A DNA stretch of 20,859 nt from an uncultured Eubacteriales bacterium (GCA_949745625.1 CATJZR010000108.1:1-20859), one strand, 5' to 3'; counted from the first letter of the stretch, positions 1-7,871 are shown. Translations and numbers: made by a program. The notes: generated from the sequence alone by a model not told the origin.

Positions 1-52
1 AAATTTTATTAAAACTGTTGCAAAAATCGGCTTTATGTGATAAAGTTTATAT

Positions 53-204
53 GCTCAATGATTTTTTAATATAGGGGGTTTTCTATTTTTTTTACCCTTT
101 CGGGATTAAATCGTATATTATTTGACATACAACTAATGGCATAGTTGTATCCGTTTTCGTGTGTCAAATAATTAAAATTATGAAAACCGAAAAAATCATT
201 GAGC
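53..204. repeat. Nested imperfect palindrome, MITE-like or cruciform element
   Basis: Four nested inverted-repeat pairs share one centre. The outer 15-bp pair is 53-67 with 190-204 (GCTCAATGATTTTTT), followed inward by 77-83 with 182-188 (GGTTTTC), 117-127 with 162-172 (ATTATTTGACA), and 127-135 with 142-150 (ATACAACTA) around a 6-base loop. All arms match perfectly. The nesting suggests one decayed palindromic element of about 150 bp, such as a miniature inverted-repeat transposable element, or a strongly folding RNA or DNA structure. No ORF inside looks real, no clear target-site duplication is visible, and no second copy was found in the window. A TTGACA hexamer occurs in the inner arms on both strands. 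Confidence 0.6.
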
Positions 205-227
205 AAGCATTAAGGGTACTCTATTGC

Positions 228-259
228 GGGCAGCCTTTAATGGTTGCCCTTATTTTTTT
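228..259 (+). terminator. Intrinsic terminator just upstream of the LRR lipoprotein gene
   Basis: GGGCAGCC (228-235) pairs with GGTTGCCC (242-249) through one G-U pair around a 6-base loop, and is followed by TTATTTTTTT. It ends 27 bases before the start codon of the next gene, so it either closes an upstream transcript or acts as an attenuator in that gene's leader. TAAGGG (211-216) could pair with CCCTTA (247-252) and compete with the hairpin. Confidence 0.7.
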
Positions 260-285
260 GTCCGCAAAAAGATACGGAGGTTTTT

Positions 286-3087
286 ATGAGGAAAAAGTTA
301 CTCGTTGCATTCATTGCAACAATCGTTACTTTCTGTTTCGTATTAACCGCCTGCGGCGGAGAACAGAGAGAGAACCATACCCATACATTTGACCAGCGTA
401 ACAGTGCGTCGAGGTATCTGAAATCCGAGGCAACCTGCACGCATAAAGCGGAATATTATTTTTCCTGCTCGTGCGGTGAAAAGGGCGCGGAGGGGTTCGA
501 ATACGGTGATTTGGCGAAACACGTTTTTGAAAATTACGTTTCAAACGATGATGCGACGTGCAGTAAGTTTGCAACCGAAACGGCTACCTGCAAAAACTGC
601 ACGGCAACGGATACGCGCGATATTAGCGACAGCAAAAAGCCGCATAGCTTCACTTTTGAAGCTGCAAAGCAAGAGTATCTTAAAACTGCGGCTACGTGTA
701 CGTCAATGGCGGTATATTATAAATCCTGCAAGGACTGCGGCGCAAGGGGAGAAGAAACATTTGAATACGGCGAACCTGACGGGCACAATTTTGTCAACGG
801 AGTTTGTTTCGGTTGCGGCAGAGGATATACCGAGGGGCTACGCTTCAGTATTGCGTCAGGGTCTTATTTGGGCTATAAAGTAACGGGGATAGGCACTGCA
901 ACGGAAACGGACGTCTGTATACCCGACACGTATATGAATATTCCCGTAGTCGAAATCGGCTTAAATGCGTTTAACGGCAATAAGTTAATAAAACGCGTAA
1001 CCATACCCGACGGCGTTTGTTTAATAAGCGGCTACGCATTCAGAGATTGTACTTCGTTGGAAAGCGTAACAATACCGGACACCGTTACTATGATATCAAC
1101 GGGCGCATTCGGCGGGTGCAGCTTACTTAAAAGCGTAACCATACCCGAGGGCGTAACGGTTATCAACGGCAGCGCGTTCGGCGGGTGCAGCTCTCTTACA
1201 AGTATAACTATACCGGACAGTGTGACGAAAATTGGAACCAACGCGTTCAGCGGATGCACCTCGCTTAAAAGTGTTGCGATAGGCAAAAACGTTGCAGAAA
1301 CCGGCAGCGCAATTTTTGCATATTGCACCTCGCTTGAAAGTATAACGGTTGACGCGGAAAATAATAGTTATCACAGCCGCGATAATTGTCTGATAGCTAC
1401 CGAAAGTAAAACTCTGATCAGCGGCTGCAAAAACAGCGTAATAGCTTCTGACGGCAGCGTTACGGCTATTGCAGGAGGCGCATTCTACGGTTATACCATG
1501 CTTGAAAGTATAATTATACCCGAATGCGTGACGGCTGTTAATAAAGGTGCGTTCGACGGCTGTTCAAATCTGATAATATACTGCGAAGCCGAAAGCCAGC
1601 CGGACGGGTGGAGCGAGGACTGGAATTTTATTAACCGCCCCGTAGTTTGGAATTGCAAAAACAACGACGTTGCGGATAACGGCAATATATACCTTGTTGC
1701 GGACGGTATAAGATATAGCTTAAAGGACGGTGTCGCTACCGTTATTAAACAGTCTGAAAATATAAGCGGAGCCGTTGTTATTCCGAATACGTTAACGCAT
1801 AAAGGTAAAACTTACGAAGTCGGGTCAATCGCCGGAGAGGCTTTCAAAGGCTGCGTTCTGGTTACGGATATAACCATACCCGACAGTGTGACGAGTATCG
1901 ATGTTAACGCATTTACGGATTGCGTTAATCTGATACAGACGGAAAACGGCGTAAGTTACGTGGATAAATGGGTAATAGACTGTGACTCTGCCGTAACAGA
2001 GGTGGTTTTAAGAAGCGATACGAAAGGAATAGCGGCATACGCTTTCAATCTTTGCCGCAGCCTAAACAGCGTAAAGCTCCCTGACGGGATAACGGGCATA
2101 GGCAACAGGGCGTTTGAAGGGTGCCGCAGTCTGACAAGTATAAATCTTCCGCAAGGAGTAATAAGCATCGGTGAAAGAGCATTTATGAATTGCAATTCGC
2201 TTATGCAAATAGTTATGCCGGACAGCGTAACGGACGTCGGCGGCGCGGTTTTTTACGGTTGTGAAAAGCTTACCTCGGTTACGTTAAGCAATAACATAAC
2301 TTCACTGCCGTCCTTTATTATTACGATTAACAACATTAAGGACGTATACGGTTTCTTCGGTAGCTGTGCTTCGCTTGAGGAAATAGACATACCCGACAGT
2401 GTCACAAGTTTTGGTGAGGAGGTGTTCAGGGGTTGCGCTTCGCTTACGGAAATAGATATACCCGACAATATTACAAGTATCGGTGAGCACGCGTTTGCGT
2501 TCTGCAGGGCGCTTACGGGTGTAACTATCGGCAACGGAGTGACGAGTATAGAAAGGAGAGCATTTTATGAGTGCAGCGCGCTTATAAAAATTGATATTCC
2601 CGATAACGTGACGGCTATAGCATACGGTGCATTTCAGTCATGTGCTGCGCTTACTGAAGTTACAATAGGTAACGGCGTGACAAGTATAGCAGAGGGCGCG
2701 TTCTGGTACAGCAATGCGCTTGCGGCTATAAACGTTAAGGAAAACAATACGGCGTATGCAAGTCTTGACGGAATTCTTTATAATAAAGCCAAAACGGAAA
2801 TTTTATTTATTCCGAAGTTAATTGAGGGAACAATCACCATTCCCCAAGGCATAACTACAATAGATGAATTGGCGTTTAGCAACATGAGTCTGGTTACGGA
2901 AATAATAATACCAGACAGCGTGACTGAAATCGGTGACGGTGCATTCTACGGTTGCGGCGCGCTTACGGGTATCAGATTTAATGGCACCAAGGCGCAGTGG
3001 GAGGCGATTGAAAAAGGCGAATTTTGGAATGAAGAAACGGGCAATTATACCGTTCACTGTACGGACGGTGATCTGGCAAAAAGCTAA
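286..3087 (+). CDS. BspA-type leucine-rich-repeat lipoprotein with N-terminal Cys-rich modules
   Basis: The product has 933 residues and is probably a secreted lipoprotein anchored to the outer face of the membrane. The start at 286 follows ACGGAGG (274-280) and gives a lysine-rich signal peptide with lipobox LTAC (Cys23); an upstream in-frame ATG at 244 lies inside the terminator and is rejected. Residues about 42-81 and 131-169 are two copies of a Cys-rich module (TC-x4-A-x-YY-x-SC), with another Cys pair set between them at about 92-105 and one at 174-177. The rest, from about residue 190, is tandem BspA/LRR_5 repeats of about 23 residues (IPDSVTSIG-x2-AF-x-GC-x-SL), interrupted near residues 460-520 by a different beta-rich linker. 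The C-terminus (NGTKAQWEAIEKG) is a usual LRR_5 ending. The family binds host or microbial surface ligands in some species; the ligand here is unknown. Confidence 0.9.
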   Translation: MRKKLLVAFIATIVTFCFVLTACGGEQRENHTHTFDQRNSASRYLKSEATCTHKAEYYFSCSCGEKGAEGFEYGDLAKHVFENYVSNDDATCSKFATETATCKNCTATDTRDISDSKKPHSFTFEAAKQEYLKTAATCTSMAVYYKSCKDCGARGEETFEYGEPDGHNFVNGVCFGCGRGYTEGLRFSIASGSYLGYKVTGIGTATETDVCIPDTYMNIPVVEIGLNAFNGNKLIKRVTIPDGVCLISGYAFRDCTSLESVTIPDTVTMISTGAFGGCSLLKSVTIPEGVTVINGSAFGGCSSLTSITIPDSVTKIGTNAFSGCTSLKSVAIGKNVAETGSAIFAYCTSLESITVDAENNSYHSRDNCLIATESKTLISGCKNSVIASDGSVTAIAGGAFYGYTMLESIIIPECVTAVNKGAFDGCSNLIIYCEAESQPDGWSEDWNFINRPVVWNCKNNDVADNGNIYLVADGIRYSLKDGVATVIKQSENISGAVVIPNTLTHKGKTYEVGSIAGEAFKGCVLVTDITIPDSVTSIDVNAFTDCVNLIQTENGVSYVDKWVIDCDSAVTEVVLRSDTKGIAAYAFNLCRSLNSVKLPDGITGIGNRAFEGCRSLTSINLPQGVISIGERAFMNCNSLMQIVMPDSVTDVGGAVFYGCEKLTSVTLSNNITSLPSFIITINNIKDVYGFFGSCASLEEIDIPDSVTSFGEEVFRGCASLTEIDIPDNITSIGEHAFAFCRALTGVTIGNGVTSIERRAFYECSALIKIDIPDNVTAIAYGAFQSCAALTEVTIGNGVTSIAEGAFWYSNALAAINVKENNTAYASLDGILYNKAKTEILFIPKLIEGTITIPQGITTIDELAFSNMSLVTEIIIPDSVTEIGDGAFYGCGALTGIRFNGTKAQWEAIEKGEFWNEETGNYTVHCTDGDLAKS
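985..2985 (+). repeat. Tandem LRR-coding repeat array
   Basis: The DNA repeats every 69 bases or so in phase with the protein repeat. Near-identical stretches such as TTCGGCGGGTGCAGC recur at about 1107 and 1177, and ATACCCGACAGTGT recurs at about 1877 and 2390. Such identity allows repeat number to change by recombination. Boundaries are approximate. Confidence 0.7.
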
Positions 3088-3092
3088 GCCTT

Positions 3093-3133
3093 AAAAAAAC
3101 AGGCGCGGAGTGCAAAATTTGCACTCCGCGCCT
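3093..3133. terminator. Bidirectional terminator between convergent genes
   Basis: AGGCGCGGAGTGCAAA (3101-3116) is perfectly complementary to 3118-3133, giving a long GC-rich hairpin. The A run at 3093-3099 supplies a U tract for minus-strand transcripts (the zinc-ribbon/CorA operon). The plus-strand side has only a weak T-rich tail. Confidence 0.85.
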
Positions 3134-3184
3134 TATGTTTGATTTTCGGTTAAGCAATTAAGATACGCCGGTTGAGCGTAAGGC

Positions 3185-3379
3185 TCAACAGCCAGAGCAG
3201 GTTTTGCAGTTGCCGCTGCACTTTTTGGTTTGTTTGCCCGTTGCTGAAAACATCTGTCCGCAATAGCTGCGTTCGGCGGGCTTGCCGCAGTCGGGGCATA
3301 ATACCTGCTCGTCGAATTTTTTTACAAACTCTTCGAAGCCTTTGTTGCAGGTTTTGCAAAAATACTGTAATACAGGCAT
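3185..3379 (-). CDS. FmdB-type small zinc-ribbon protein
   Basis: The 64-residue protein starts MPVLQYFCKTC and carries two CxxC pairs (CKTC near residue 8, CPDC near residue 28) typical of the FmdB/CxxC_CxxC_SSSS zinc-ribbon family, plus a Cys-rich tail (CSGNCKTCSGC). It presumably binds one zinc; the role of the family is not well established, though regulation has been proposed. Its ATG lies one base after the TGA of the corA-like gene, so translation is probably coupled and the two share the corA promoter and leader. A role in metal sensing or homeostasis next to a metal transporter is only inference. Confidence 0.8.
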   Translation of the reverse strand: MPVLQYFCKTCNKGFEEFVKKFDEQVLCPDCGKPAERSYCGQMFSATGKQTKKCSGNCKTCSGC

Positions 3380-3380
3380 A

Positions 3381-4379
3381 TCAACCGTCCTTCCGTCTGT
3401 CCTTTTTTCTTTTACGCCTTACGCGTTTTTTAAGCGGTCTGCCTTTTAAAAGCAGCGCGCCTATCAAACCCGTAAAGGCAAACGTCAGCGCTATTACCAG
3501 CCAGAACCAGCCCGTTTCCTTGAACGTTACGCCGTCTTGCCACGGCACGGGCATATTCATTCCCCAAAAGCCCGCAATCATAGTGGGTATGGCGAGGAGA
3601 ATGGTGATTATGGTCAGCTTTTTCATAGTATTGTTTGCGTTGTTTGAAATTACCGACCCGTAAGCGTCCATGGTGACGCTTAAAATATTTTTATAGATAT
3701 TACAGGTTTCGATTGCCTGACGGCTTTCGATAATAACGTCGTCGTAAAGGTCGCGGTATTCCTCTCGCGTGGCGACGCCCTCGACCTTGAACAGCTTTTC
3801 GTGCACGCGCTCGTTCGAGTTCAACGAGGTGGAAAAATAGACCAGCGAATTCTGTAAATCGAGCAGCTGTATAATCTCGGTGTTGCGCATAGTCTTTTCC
3901 ATTTCGGTCTGAATACGGCGTGTTTTACGGTCTATCTGTTTGAGGTAATATAGAAACCGCTTTGCGTTGCAGAGCATAAAAGTAAGCAGGAAATGCACCC
4001 GGTTGCGCGTATCTATCCGCTCGCGTCCCGTTATGAAATCCTTTAAAACGGTGTTGCCTTTAAGGCAGACCGTAACGATACATTTTTCGTTATAAATAAC
4101 GGCAAGCGGGATGGTGGTGTAATCGTCGCCGCCGCCGTCGTTCTCTTCGATAAGCGGACAGTCGACTATAAACATTGCGTTGCCGTCGTCAAACTCGGTG
4201 CGCGCGCGCTCTTCTTCGTCGAGCGCGGCTTTCAGCATATCCTCGGATATACCCGTCAGCGCGGATATGCTTTCGCATTCATCGTCTGCCGGGTTGATAA
4301 GGTCAACCCAGCATCCCGACGTAAATTTTTCAGCCTGGACGGGCGCGCGTCCGCCGTCCGATAAAAAGAATTTTATCAT
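3381..4379 (-). CDS. CorA-family divalent metal ion transporter
   Basis: The product has 332 residues. CorA proteins form pentameric Mg2+/Co2+/Ni2+ channels in the cell membrane. The N-terminal cytosolic domain is residues 1 to about 250, with a long helix rich in charged residues. TM1 is about 254-272, the signature GMN is at 273-275 (here GMNMP), TM2 is about 291-311, and a very basic tail follows. The chosen ATG at 4379 follows AGAGG; an upstream in-frame ATG at 4433 sits inside the terminator hairpin and is rejected. The leader from the promoter at 4534-4562 is about 147 nt and contains a terminator right before the ribosome binding site, which suggests attenuation or riboswitch control. 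The ion cannot be read from sequence. Confidence 0.9.
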   Translation of the reverse strand: MIKFFLSDGGRAPVQAEKFTSGCWVDLINPADDECESISALTGISEDMLKAALDEEERARTEFDDGNAMFIVDCPLIEENDGGGDDYTTIPLAVIYNEKCIVTVCLKGNTVLKDFITGRERIDTRNRVHFLLTFMLCNAKRFLYYLKQIDRKTRRIQTEMEKTMRNTEIIQLLDLQNSLVYFSTSLNSNERVHEKLFKVEGVATREEYRDLYDDVIIESRQAIETCNIYKNILSVTMDAYGSVISNNANNTMKKLTIITILLAIPTMIAGFWGMNMPVPWQDGVTFKETGWFWLVIALTFAFTGLIGALLLKGRPLKKRVRRKRKKDRRKDG

Positions 4380-4404
4380 AGCTTTAACCTCTATAAAATT
4401 TTGT

Positions 4405-4433
4405 AAAAAAAGTGCACGGAAAATTCCGTGCAC
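4405..4433 (-). terminator. Terminator in the corA-like leader (possible attenuator)
   Basis: On the minus strand GTGCACGGAA (4433-4424) pairs perfectly with TTCCGTGCAC (4421-4412), followed by a run of T from the A tract at 4405-4411. It lies between the corA promoter and its ribosome binding site. It could also terminate read-through from the M1 peptidase gene. Confidence 0.8.
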
Positions 4434-4481
4434 GTCAAAATTCTATTTCGGCTTTTGTACGGAAAATTCTACTGCATATTA

Positions 4482-4515
4482 AATATTATAAAACAACTTG
4501 GGTCCATATAATATT
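4482..4515 (-). promoter_or_regulatory. Leader stem-loop upstream of the corA-like gene
   Basis: On the minus strand AATATTATA (4515-4507) pairs with TATAATATT (4490-4482), with a 16-base loop holding GGACCCAAGTTG. It sits at the 5' end of the predicted leader, about 50 bases before the terminator. It may be the sensing part of an RNA switch, or simply an AT-rich hairpin. I could not match it to a known riboswitch class. Confidence 0.45.
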
Positions 4516-4533
4516 CCTCTGATATTTTTAAAC

Positions 4534-4562
4534 ATTATATATTATTTTATTTGATTTGGCAA
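4534..4562 (-). promoter_or_regulatory. Sigma-A promoter for the corA-like/zinc-ribbon operon
   Basis: On the minus strand TTGCCA (4562-4557), a 17-base spacer and TATAAT (4539-4534) make a near-consensus promoter. It starts right after the stop of the upstream M1 peptidase gene. Confidence 0.75.
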
Positions 4563-4576
4563 GTAAATGTTAACGG

Positions 4577-6025
4577 TCAGATTACTATTTTACCTTCGAT
4601 AAACGAGGAGAAGAAGCCCTCCAAATCGCCGTGCTTCAAAAAGCTTGCAAACAGATTTTCGCTGGGCGCGATAGAATAAAGGTTCGCGCCGAAATACTCT
4701 TTAAGCGAGGATGTGAACTTCTCGTCGCCTATCGCCTGACGCAGCATATCGAACATAATCAGTCCCTTGTTGTATGCAATATTCGAATACTCGTACTCGC
4801 TTTCGTACTTGGAAAGGTGTCTGTTCATGGTGGTGTCGGTTTCGCCGAAAATCTGGCTGAACACCGAGAAGTACGCTCTGTATGCCTTGGTTGCCGAGCC
4901 GACTATACCGGTGCGGGTAAATCCGTAAGTGGGGTGGGTTTCGAAGAACATGAGCGAGCTGTATTCGGCAAGTCCCTCGTCCTGCCAAGGGTTATTCAGC
5001 TGGTCACTGCCTACCATTGCGTACCACCACTGGTGCGCGTTTTCGTGAACGATTGTGTACGCGTTTCCGTTAGAATCTAGCTTGTCGCTAATCATGGTAA
5101 GCGCGGGATATTCCATACCGCCGTAGCAAAAGCCCGTCTGCACCACAGACAGGGCGGGGTAAACGTAATTGCCGAAGGTAGAGTTGAAGTACTCGACGCT
5201 TTCTGCGGCAACGGAAAGACTGACCTTTGGGTTTTCGTCGCCGTAGTAGTAATATCTGACGTCGGTGCCGCCGACCGTACGGGATTCGACCTTGAATTTG
5301 TCGGAAAGCACCATTGCGAAATCGCGCGCGTTTTCAAGCGTATAGGTGCATTTCTTGCGCTCGCCCGCGGTTGTTTCCTTGCCCGCCTTCCCGCTGGTCG
5401 CCGCGGTATATTCCTTGGGCATATCGAGCGTTACTTTATAATCCGAGCATTCGGACATAAAGGGGTCGCCGCAATAGTAGTAGGGACATTCCGTGAAGCC
5501 CTCGCTCGTATACGCGCAAAGCACGGGGTAGAAGTTGCCCAAGTTTACGGTGTTCTGCGTGACGCCCGTGCGGTGGTTGACCTGCGCGAGATTCAGTGTG
5601 TAAGTGATTGTAATATCCGCGGTCTCTTCGGGATATACAGGGGTTAAAAGCGTGACGGTGAGTATATTTTCGTCCTCGCCGCCTATATTCCAGCCCGCAC
5701 AGTTTTCTACGCTTTCAACCGTCATGGAGCCGTAGCTGGCGCCCGCATAGTACGCGCTGTCCGTATAGCTTTGCGAAACGGGCTTGAATTTTGCGCCCTC
5801 GCGGAAGGCGTTGCCGTAGAGATTGAATTTCAAATCTCCGATTTCGTTGTCCGTGTCGTTGTAATAGGTGAAGTTCACCGTGCCGCTCAGCGTCCGCGTT
5901 TCGCTGTCATAGGCGGCGAGTATGTCGTATTTGTTTGCGCGGGTTTCCTCTTTTCCGCACGCGGTCAGCGTAAGCGTCGCCGTCACCGTGCACGCGGCAA
6001 GGGCAAGGCAAATAAGTTTTTTCAT
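4577..6025 (-). CDS. M1-family (gluzincin) metallopeptidase lipoprotein
   Basis: The product has 482 residues and is a predicted membrane-anchored, extracellular zinc aminopeptidase. A signal peptide ends in lipobox LTAC (Cys23). The zinc site is complete: HENAH at 327-331 with third ligand Glu350 (HExxH-x18-E), an exopeptidase-like GGMEYP motif at 302-307, and a YNKG motif at 418-421 matching the transition-state tyrosine. The protein stops soon after the catalytic domain, so it lacks the long C-terminal helical domain of many M1 enzymes. The start at 6025 follows AGAGGTG; an in-frame ATG at 6070 is upstream of that site and is rejected. It is transcribed divergently from the gene at 6106. 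It probably trims peptides outside the cell. Confidence 0.9.
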   Translation of the reverse strand: MKKLICLALAACTVTATLTLTACGKEETRANKYDILAAYDSETRTLSGTVNFTYYNDTDNEIGDLKFNLYGNAFREGAKFKPVSQSYTDSAYYAGASYGSMTVESVENCAGWNIGGEDENILTVTLLTPVYPEETADITITYTLNLAQVNHRTGVTQNTVNLGNFYPVLCAYTSEGFTECPYYYCGDPFMSECSDYKVTLDMPKEYTAATSGKAGKETTAGERKKCTYTLENARDFAMVLSDKFKVESRTVGGTDVRYYYYGDENPKVSLSVAAESVEYFNSTFGNYVYPALSVVQTGFCYGGMEYPALTMISDKLDSNGNAYTIVHENAHQWWYAMVGSDQLNNPWQDEGLAEYSSLMFFETHPTYGFTRTGIVGSATKAYRAYFSVFSQIFGETDTTMNRHLSKYESEYEYSNIAYNKGLIMFDMLRQAIGDEKFTSSLKEYFGANLYSIAPSENLFASFLKHGDLEGFFSSFIEGKIVI

Positions 6026-6105
6026 TAAAGCACACCTCTTAAAATTCTTAAAATATTGTATGCGACGCATTTTAAGGTTAACACTTTTCGTTAAAATTAA
6101 ATAAA

Positions 6106-6777
6106 ATGTATGGTATGGTTTTTTGCGTGGTGGCGGACGGAACGCTTAAAAATTTCAAGACCTTGCCTGAGTGCGACGTAGCGGTATTCGGCTTTAACGG
6201 GCTGGGTGAGGTGGACTACGAAAAAGAGTTGAAGGGCATGTCGGATAAGTTCGAGGACGCGGCTCGCCTTTCCAAAGCGGCGGGCTGCGGGGTGCTTTGC
6301 GGCTGTTATACGAAAAGCAGGGGCGTCGTCAGAAAATCGGTGTCGGTCGCCGACGGAGGAAAGCTGCTTGGTATTTCGGATATGAATTTCGTGCTGGACA
6401 GCGAGGACTACAAAAGCGGCGCCGGACTGGGCGTGTACTCTGTCGGCGGTTACAAAATAGGGCTTTGCATCGAAAACGATTTGCTTTTTCCCGACGCGTT
6501 CAAGGCGCTTGCGCTTTGCGGCTGCAATGCGGTTGTCGTGTTTATGGAGGAGGTCAAAAATATCCTGCCCGCCATTGTAATAAGAACTTATTCCTACATT
6601 TACGGCGTGCCCGTTATTATGTGTGCGGGCAAAACAGCGTTCTATTCCGAGGTCACGGGCGAGCTTGCGACCTCGTCGCTGCCTGTATCGTATTTCGATG
6701 TCAGCACCTGCCCGCAGTACCGCAAGGTGACTATGCGCACCAAGGGGCTTTACAACGATTTTAGCGAAGACTACTGA
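6106..6777 (+). CDS. Nitrilase-fold (CN-hydrolase-like) protein, probably catalytically dead
   Basis: The 223-residue protein looks like a short carbon-nitrogen hydrolase superfamily member: a block at about 117-130 (KIGLCIENDLLFPD) aligns with the usual KIG-x2-ICYD-x2-FPE block, and GVPVIMCAG near 167-175 matches the conserved strand after it. In that alignment the catalytic Cys position holds Glu123, and Cys121 is two residues too early. The region that usually gives YRKxHL reads ISDMNFV (90-96), with no Lys, and the usual PE near the N-terminus reads GFN (29-31). All three members of the Glu-Lys-Cys triad seem lost. No clear ribosome binding site precedes 6106 or the nearby ATG at 6115, so the start is uncertain. 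It may bind a ligand or a partner; function unknown. Confidence 0.7.
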   Translation: MYGMVFCVVADGTLKNFKTLPECDVAVFGFNGLGEVDYEKELKGMSDKFEDAARLSKAAGCGVLCGCYTKSRGVVRKSVSVADGGKLLGISDMNFVLDSEDYKSGAGLGVYSVGGYKIGLCIENDLLFPDAFKALALCGCNAVVVFMEEVKNILPAIVIRTYSYIYGVPVIMCAGKTAFYSEVTGELATSSLPVSYFDVSTCPQYRKVTMRTKGLYNDFSEDY

Positions 6778-6898
6778 TTTATGTGAAAGCTGCGTATTCG
6801 GCTGAGCGGTTTTTTAGCGACGTAAAGGGCATACTGTTTTTGACGCAACCGCAGGCGAACTAATTTATTGAAGACTGTTAAAAGGTTTGCTAATTTGC

Positions 6899-6927
6899 TT
6901 GTATTTTTTTTTAAACGCTGTTATAAT
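6899..6927 (+). promoter_or_regulatory. Promoter of the yicC operon
   Basis: TTGTAT (6899-6904), a 17-base spacer and a perfect TATAAT (6922-6927). It would start RNA near 6934, about 60 bases upstream of yicC. The rest of the 6778-6898 gap shows no gene. Confidence 0.65.
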
Positions 6928-6933
6928 TAAACT

Positions 6934-6967
6934 GAACCTGCCTATCCTTACGGCAAAAAGCGGGTTC
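6934..6967 (+). promoter_or_regulatory. Leader hairpin upstream of yicC
   Basis: GAACCTGC (6934-6941) pairs with GCGGGTTC (6960-6967) with one G-U pair. It forms the very 5' end of the predicted transcript, which could protect the mRNA or regulate it. There is no T tract, so it is not a terminator. Confidence 0.45.
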
Positions 6968-6995
6968 GGCAGCAATATATAAACGGAGTTGCTCT

Positions 6996-7871
6996 ATGCT
7001 GAGTATGACGGGATACGGAAGAGGCGAATACAGGGAAGGCGGTATAGAACTTACCGTCGAGATAAAGACTGTCAACAACCGTTATCTCGACGTGTCAATC
7101 AAATCTCCGCGTGTGTTTATCGCCTGCGAGGACGTAATCCGTTCGGCGGTGCGCGAAAAGCTGACACGCGGGCACGCCGACGTTTTTATATCTCTTTCGG
7201 ATAAGCGGGAAAAGTGCAAAACGCTGTACCTCGACGAGGGAACTGCAAAGGCTTATGCGGATGCCGCGCGGCGTATTCGCGAAATGTTCCCCGATGCGGC
7301 GGATGATTTTGCTGTGACGTCGGTGCTGCGTTATCCCGACGTAATTCGTGCCGAAGAAAGCAATGCGGCGGACGGTGAACTTCTTACCGCGCTTACGGCG
7401 GCGCTTAATGCGGCGCTGGACAGGCTTAACGCAATGCGTGAGACGGAGGGCGGCAAGCTTGCCGCGGACATGCTTGCGAGAATGAAAACCGTAGAGGGAT
7501 ACGTGGCGTCGATAACCGCCCGCGCCCCGCAGGTTGCGGAAAATTACAGGTCTAAGCTTGAAGCAAAAATGAAAAAGCTTTTAGATGGCGTCGAGGTGGA
7601 CGAGGGTAGACTTCTTACCGAGGTTGCGCTGTTTTCGGATAAAAGCAACATTGACGAAGAGCTGACCCGTCTGGGCTCGCACGCGGCGCAGTTCAGACAA
7701 ATCTGCTCGGAAAAGCTCGTGGGAAGAAAACTGGACTTTCTTGTTCAGGAATTCAACCGCGAAACCAACACAATCTGTTCAAAGTCCAACGATATAGAAG
7801 TTACGCGGTTGGGGCTTGCGATGAAAAACGAAATCGAAAAAATCCGCGAACAAGTACAGAACGTGGAGTAG
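6996..7871 (+). CDS. yicC: YicC/YloC family endoribonuclease
   Basis: The product has 291 residues, the usual length. YicC-family proteins are Mg2+-dependent endoribonucleases that take part in RNA turnover in the cytosol. The N-terminus MLSMTGYGRGE and the C-terminal block GRKLDFLVQEFNRE-x4-CSKS are both family hallmarks, the latter carrying the conserved acidic residues of the active site. The start follows AAACGGAG (6981-6988). It is the first gene of the housekeeping operon; its stop is followed after three bases by the gmk ATG. In Bacillus the small gene remA usually lies between yicC and gmk; it is missing here. Confidence 0.93.
   Translation: MLSMTGYGRGEYREGGIELTVEIKTVNNRYLDVSIKSPRVFIACEDVIRSAVREKLTRGHADVFISLSDKREKCKTLYLDEGTAKAYADAARRIREMFPDAADDFAVTSVLRYPDVIRAEESNAADGELLTALTAALNAALDRLNAMRETEGGKLAADMLARMKTVEGYVASITARAPQVAENYRSKLEAKMKKLLDGVEVDEGRLLTEVALFSDKSNIDEELTRLGSHAAQFRQICSEKLVGRKLDFLVQEFNRETNTICSKSNDIEVTRLGLAMKNEIEKIREQVQNVE

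Noticed and set aside
53..204. Integron attC site or a known riboswitch
   Set aside because: No RYYYAAC/GTTRRRY core pairs, no integrase nearby, and no riboswitch consensus that I recognise.
159..392. 77-codon plus-strand ORF over the leader and 5' end of the LRR gene
   Set aside because: It runs through a terminator and overlaps the signal peptide frame, and has no ribosome binding site. Only its start from the ATG at 180 (MKTEKIIEQALRVL) looks protein-like; not enough to call.
1032..2534. Several minus-strand ORFs inside the LRR gene
   Set aside because: Their periodic sequence is the antisense shadow of the LRR repeats.
4380..4533. M-box (ykoK) magnesium riboswitch in the corA-like leader
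   Set aside because: The leader is AT-rich and I see none of the conserved M-box segments; kept only as an unassigned attenuator.
6783..6863. GTG-started 26-codon ORF after the nitrilase-like gene
   Set aside because: No ribosome binding site, no recognisable motif, and it is not RemA, which would be expected near yicC.
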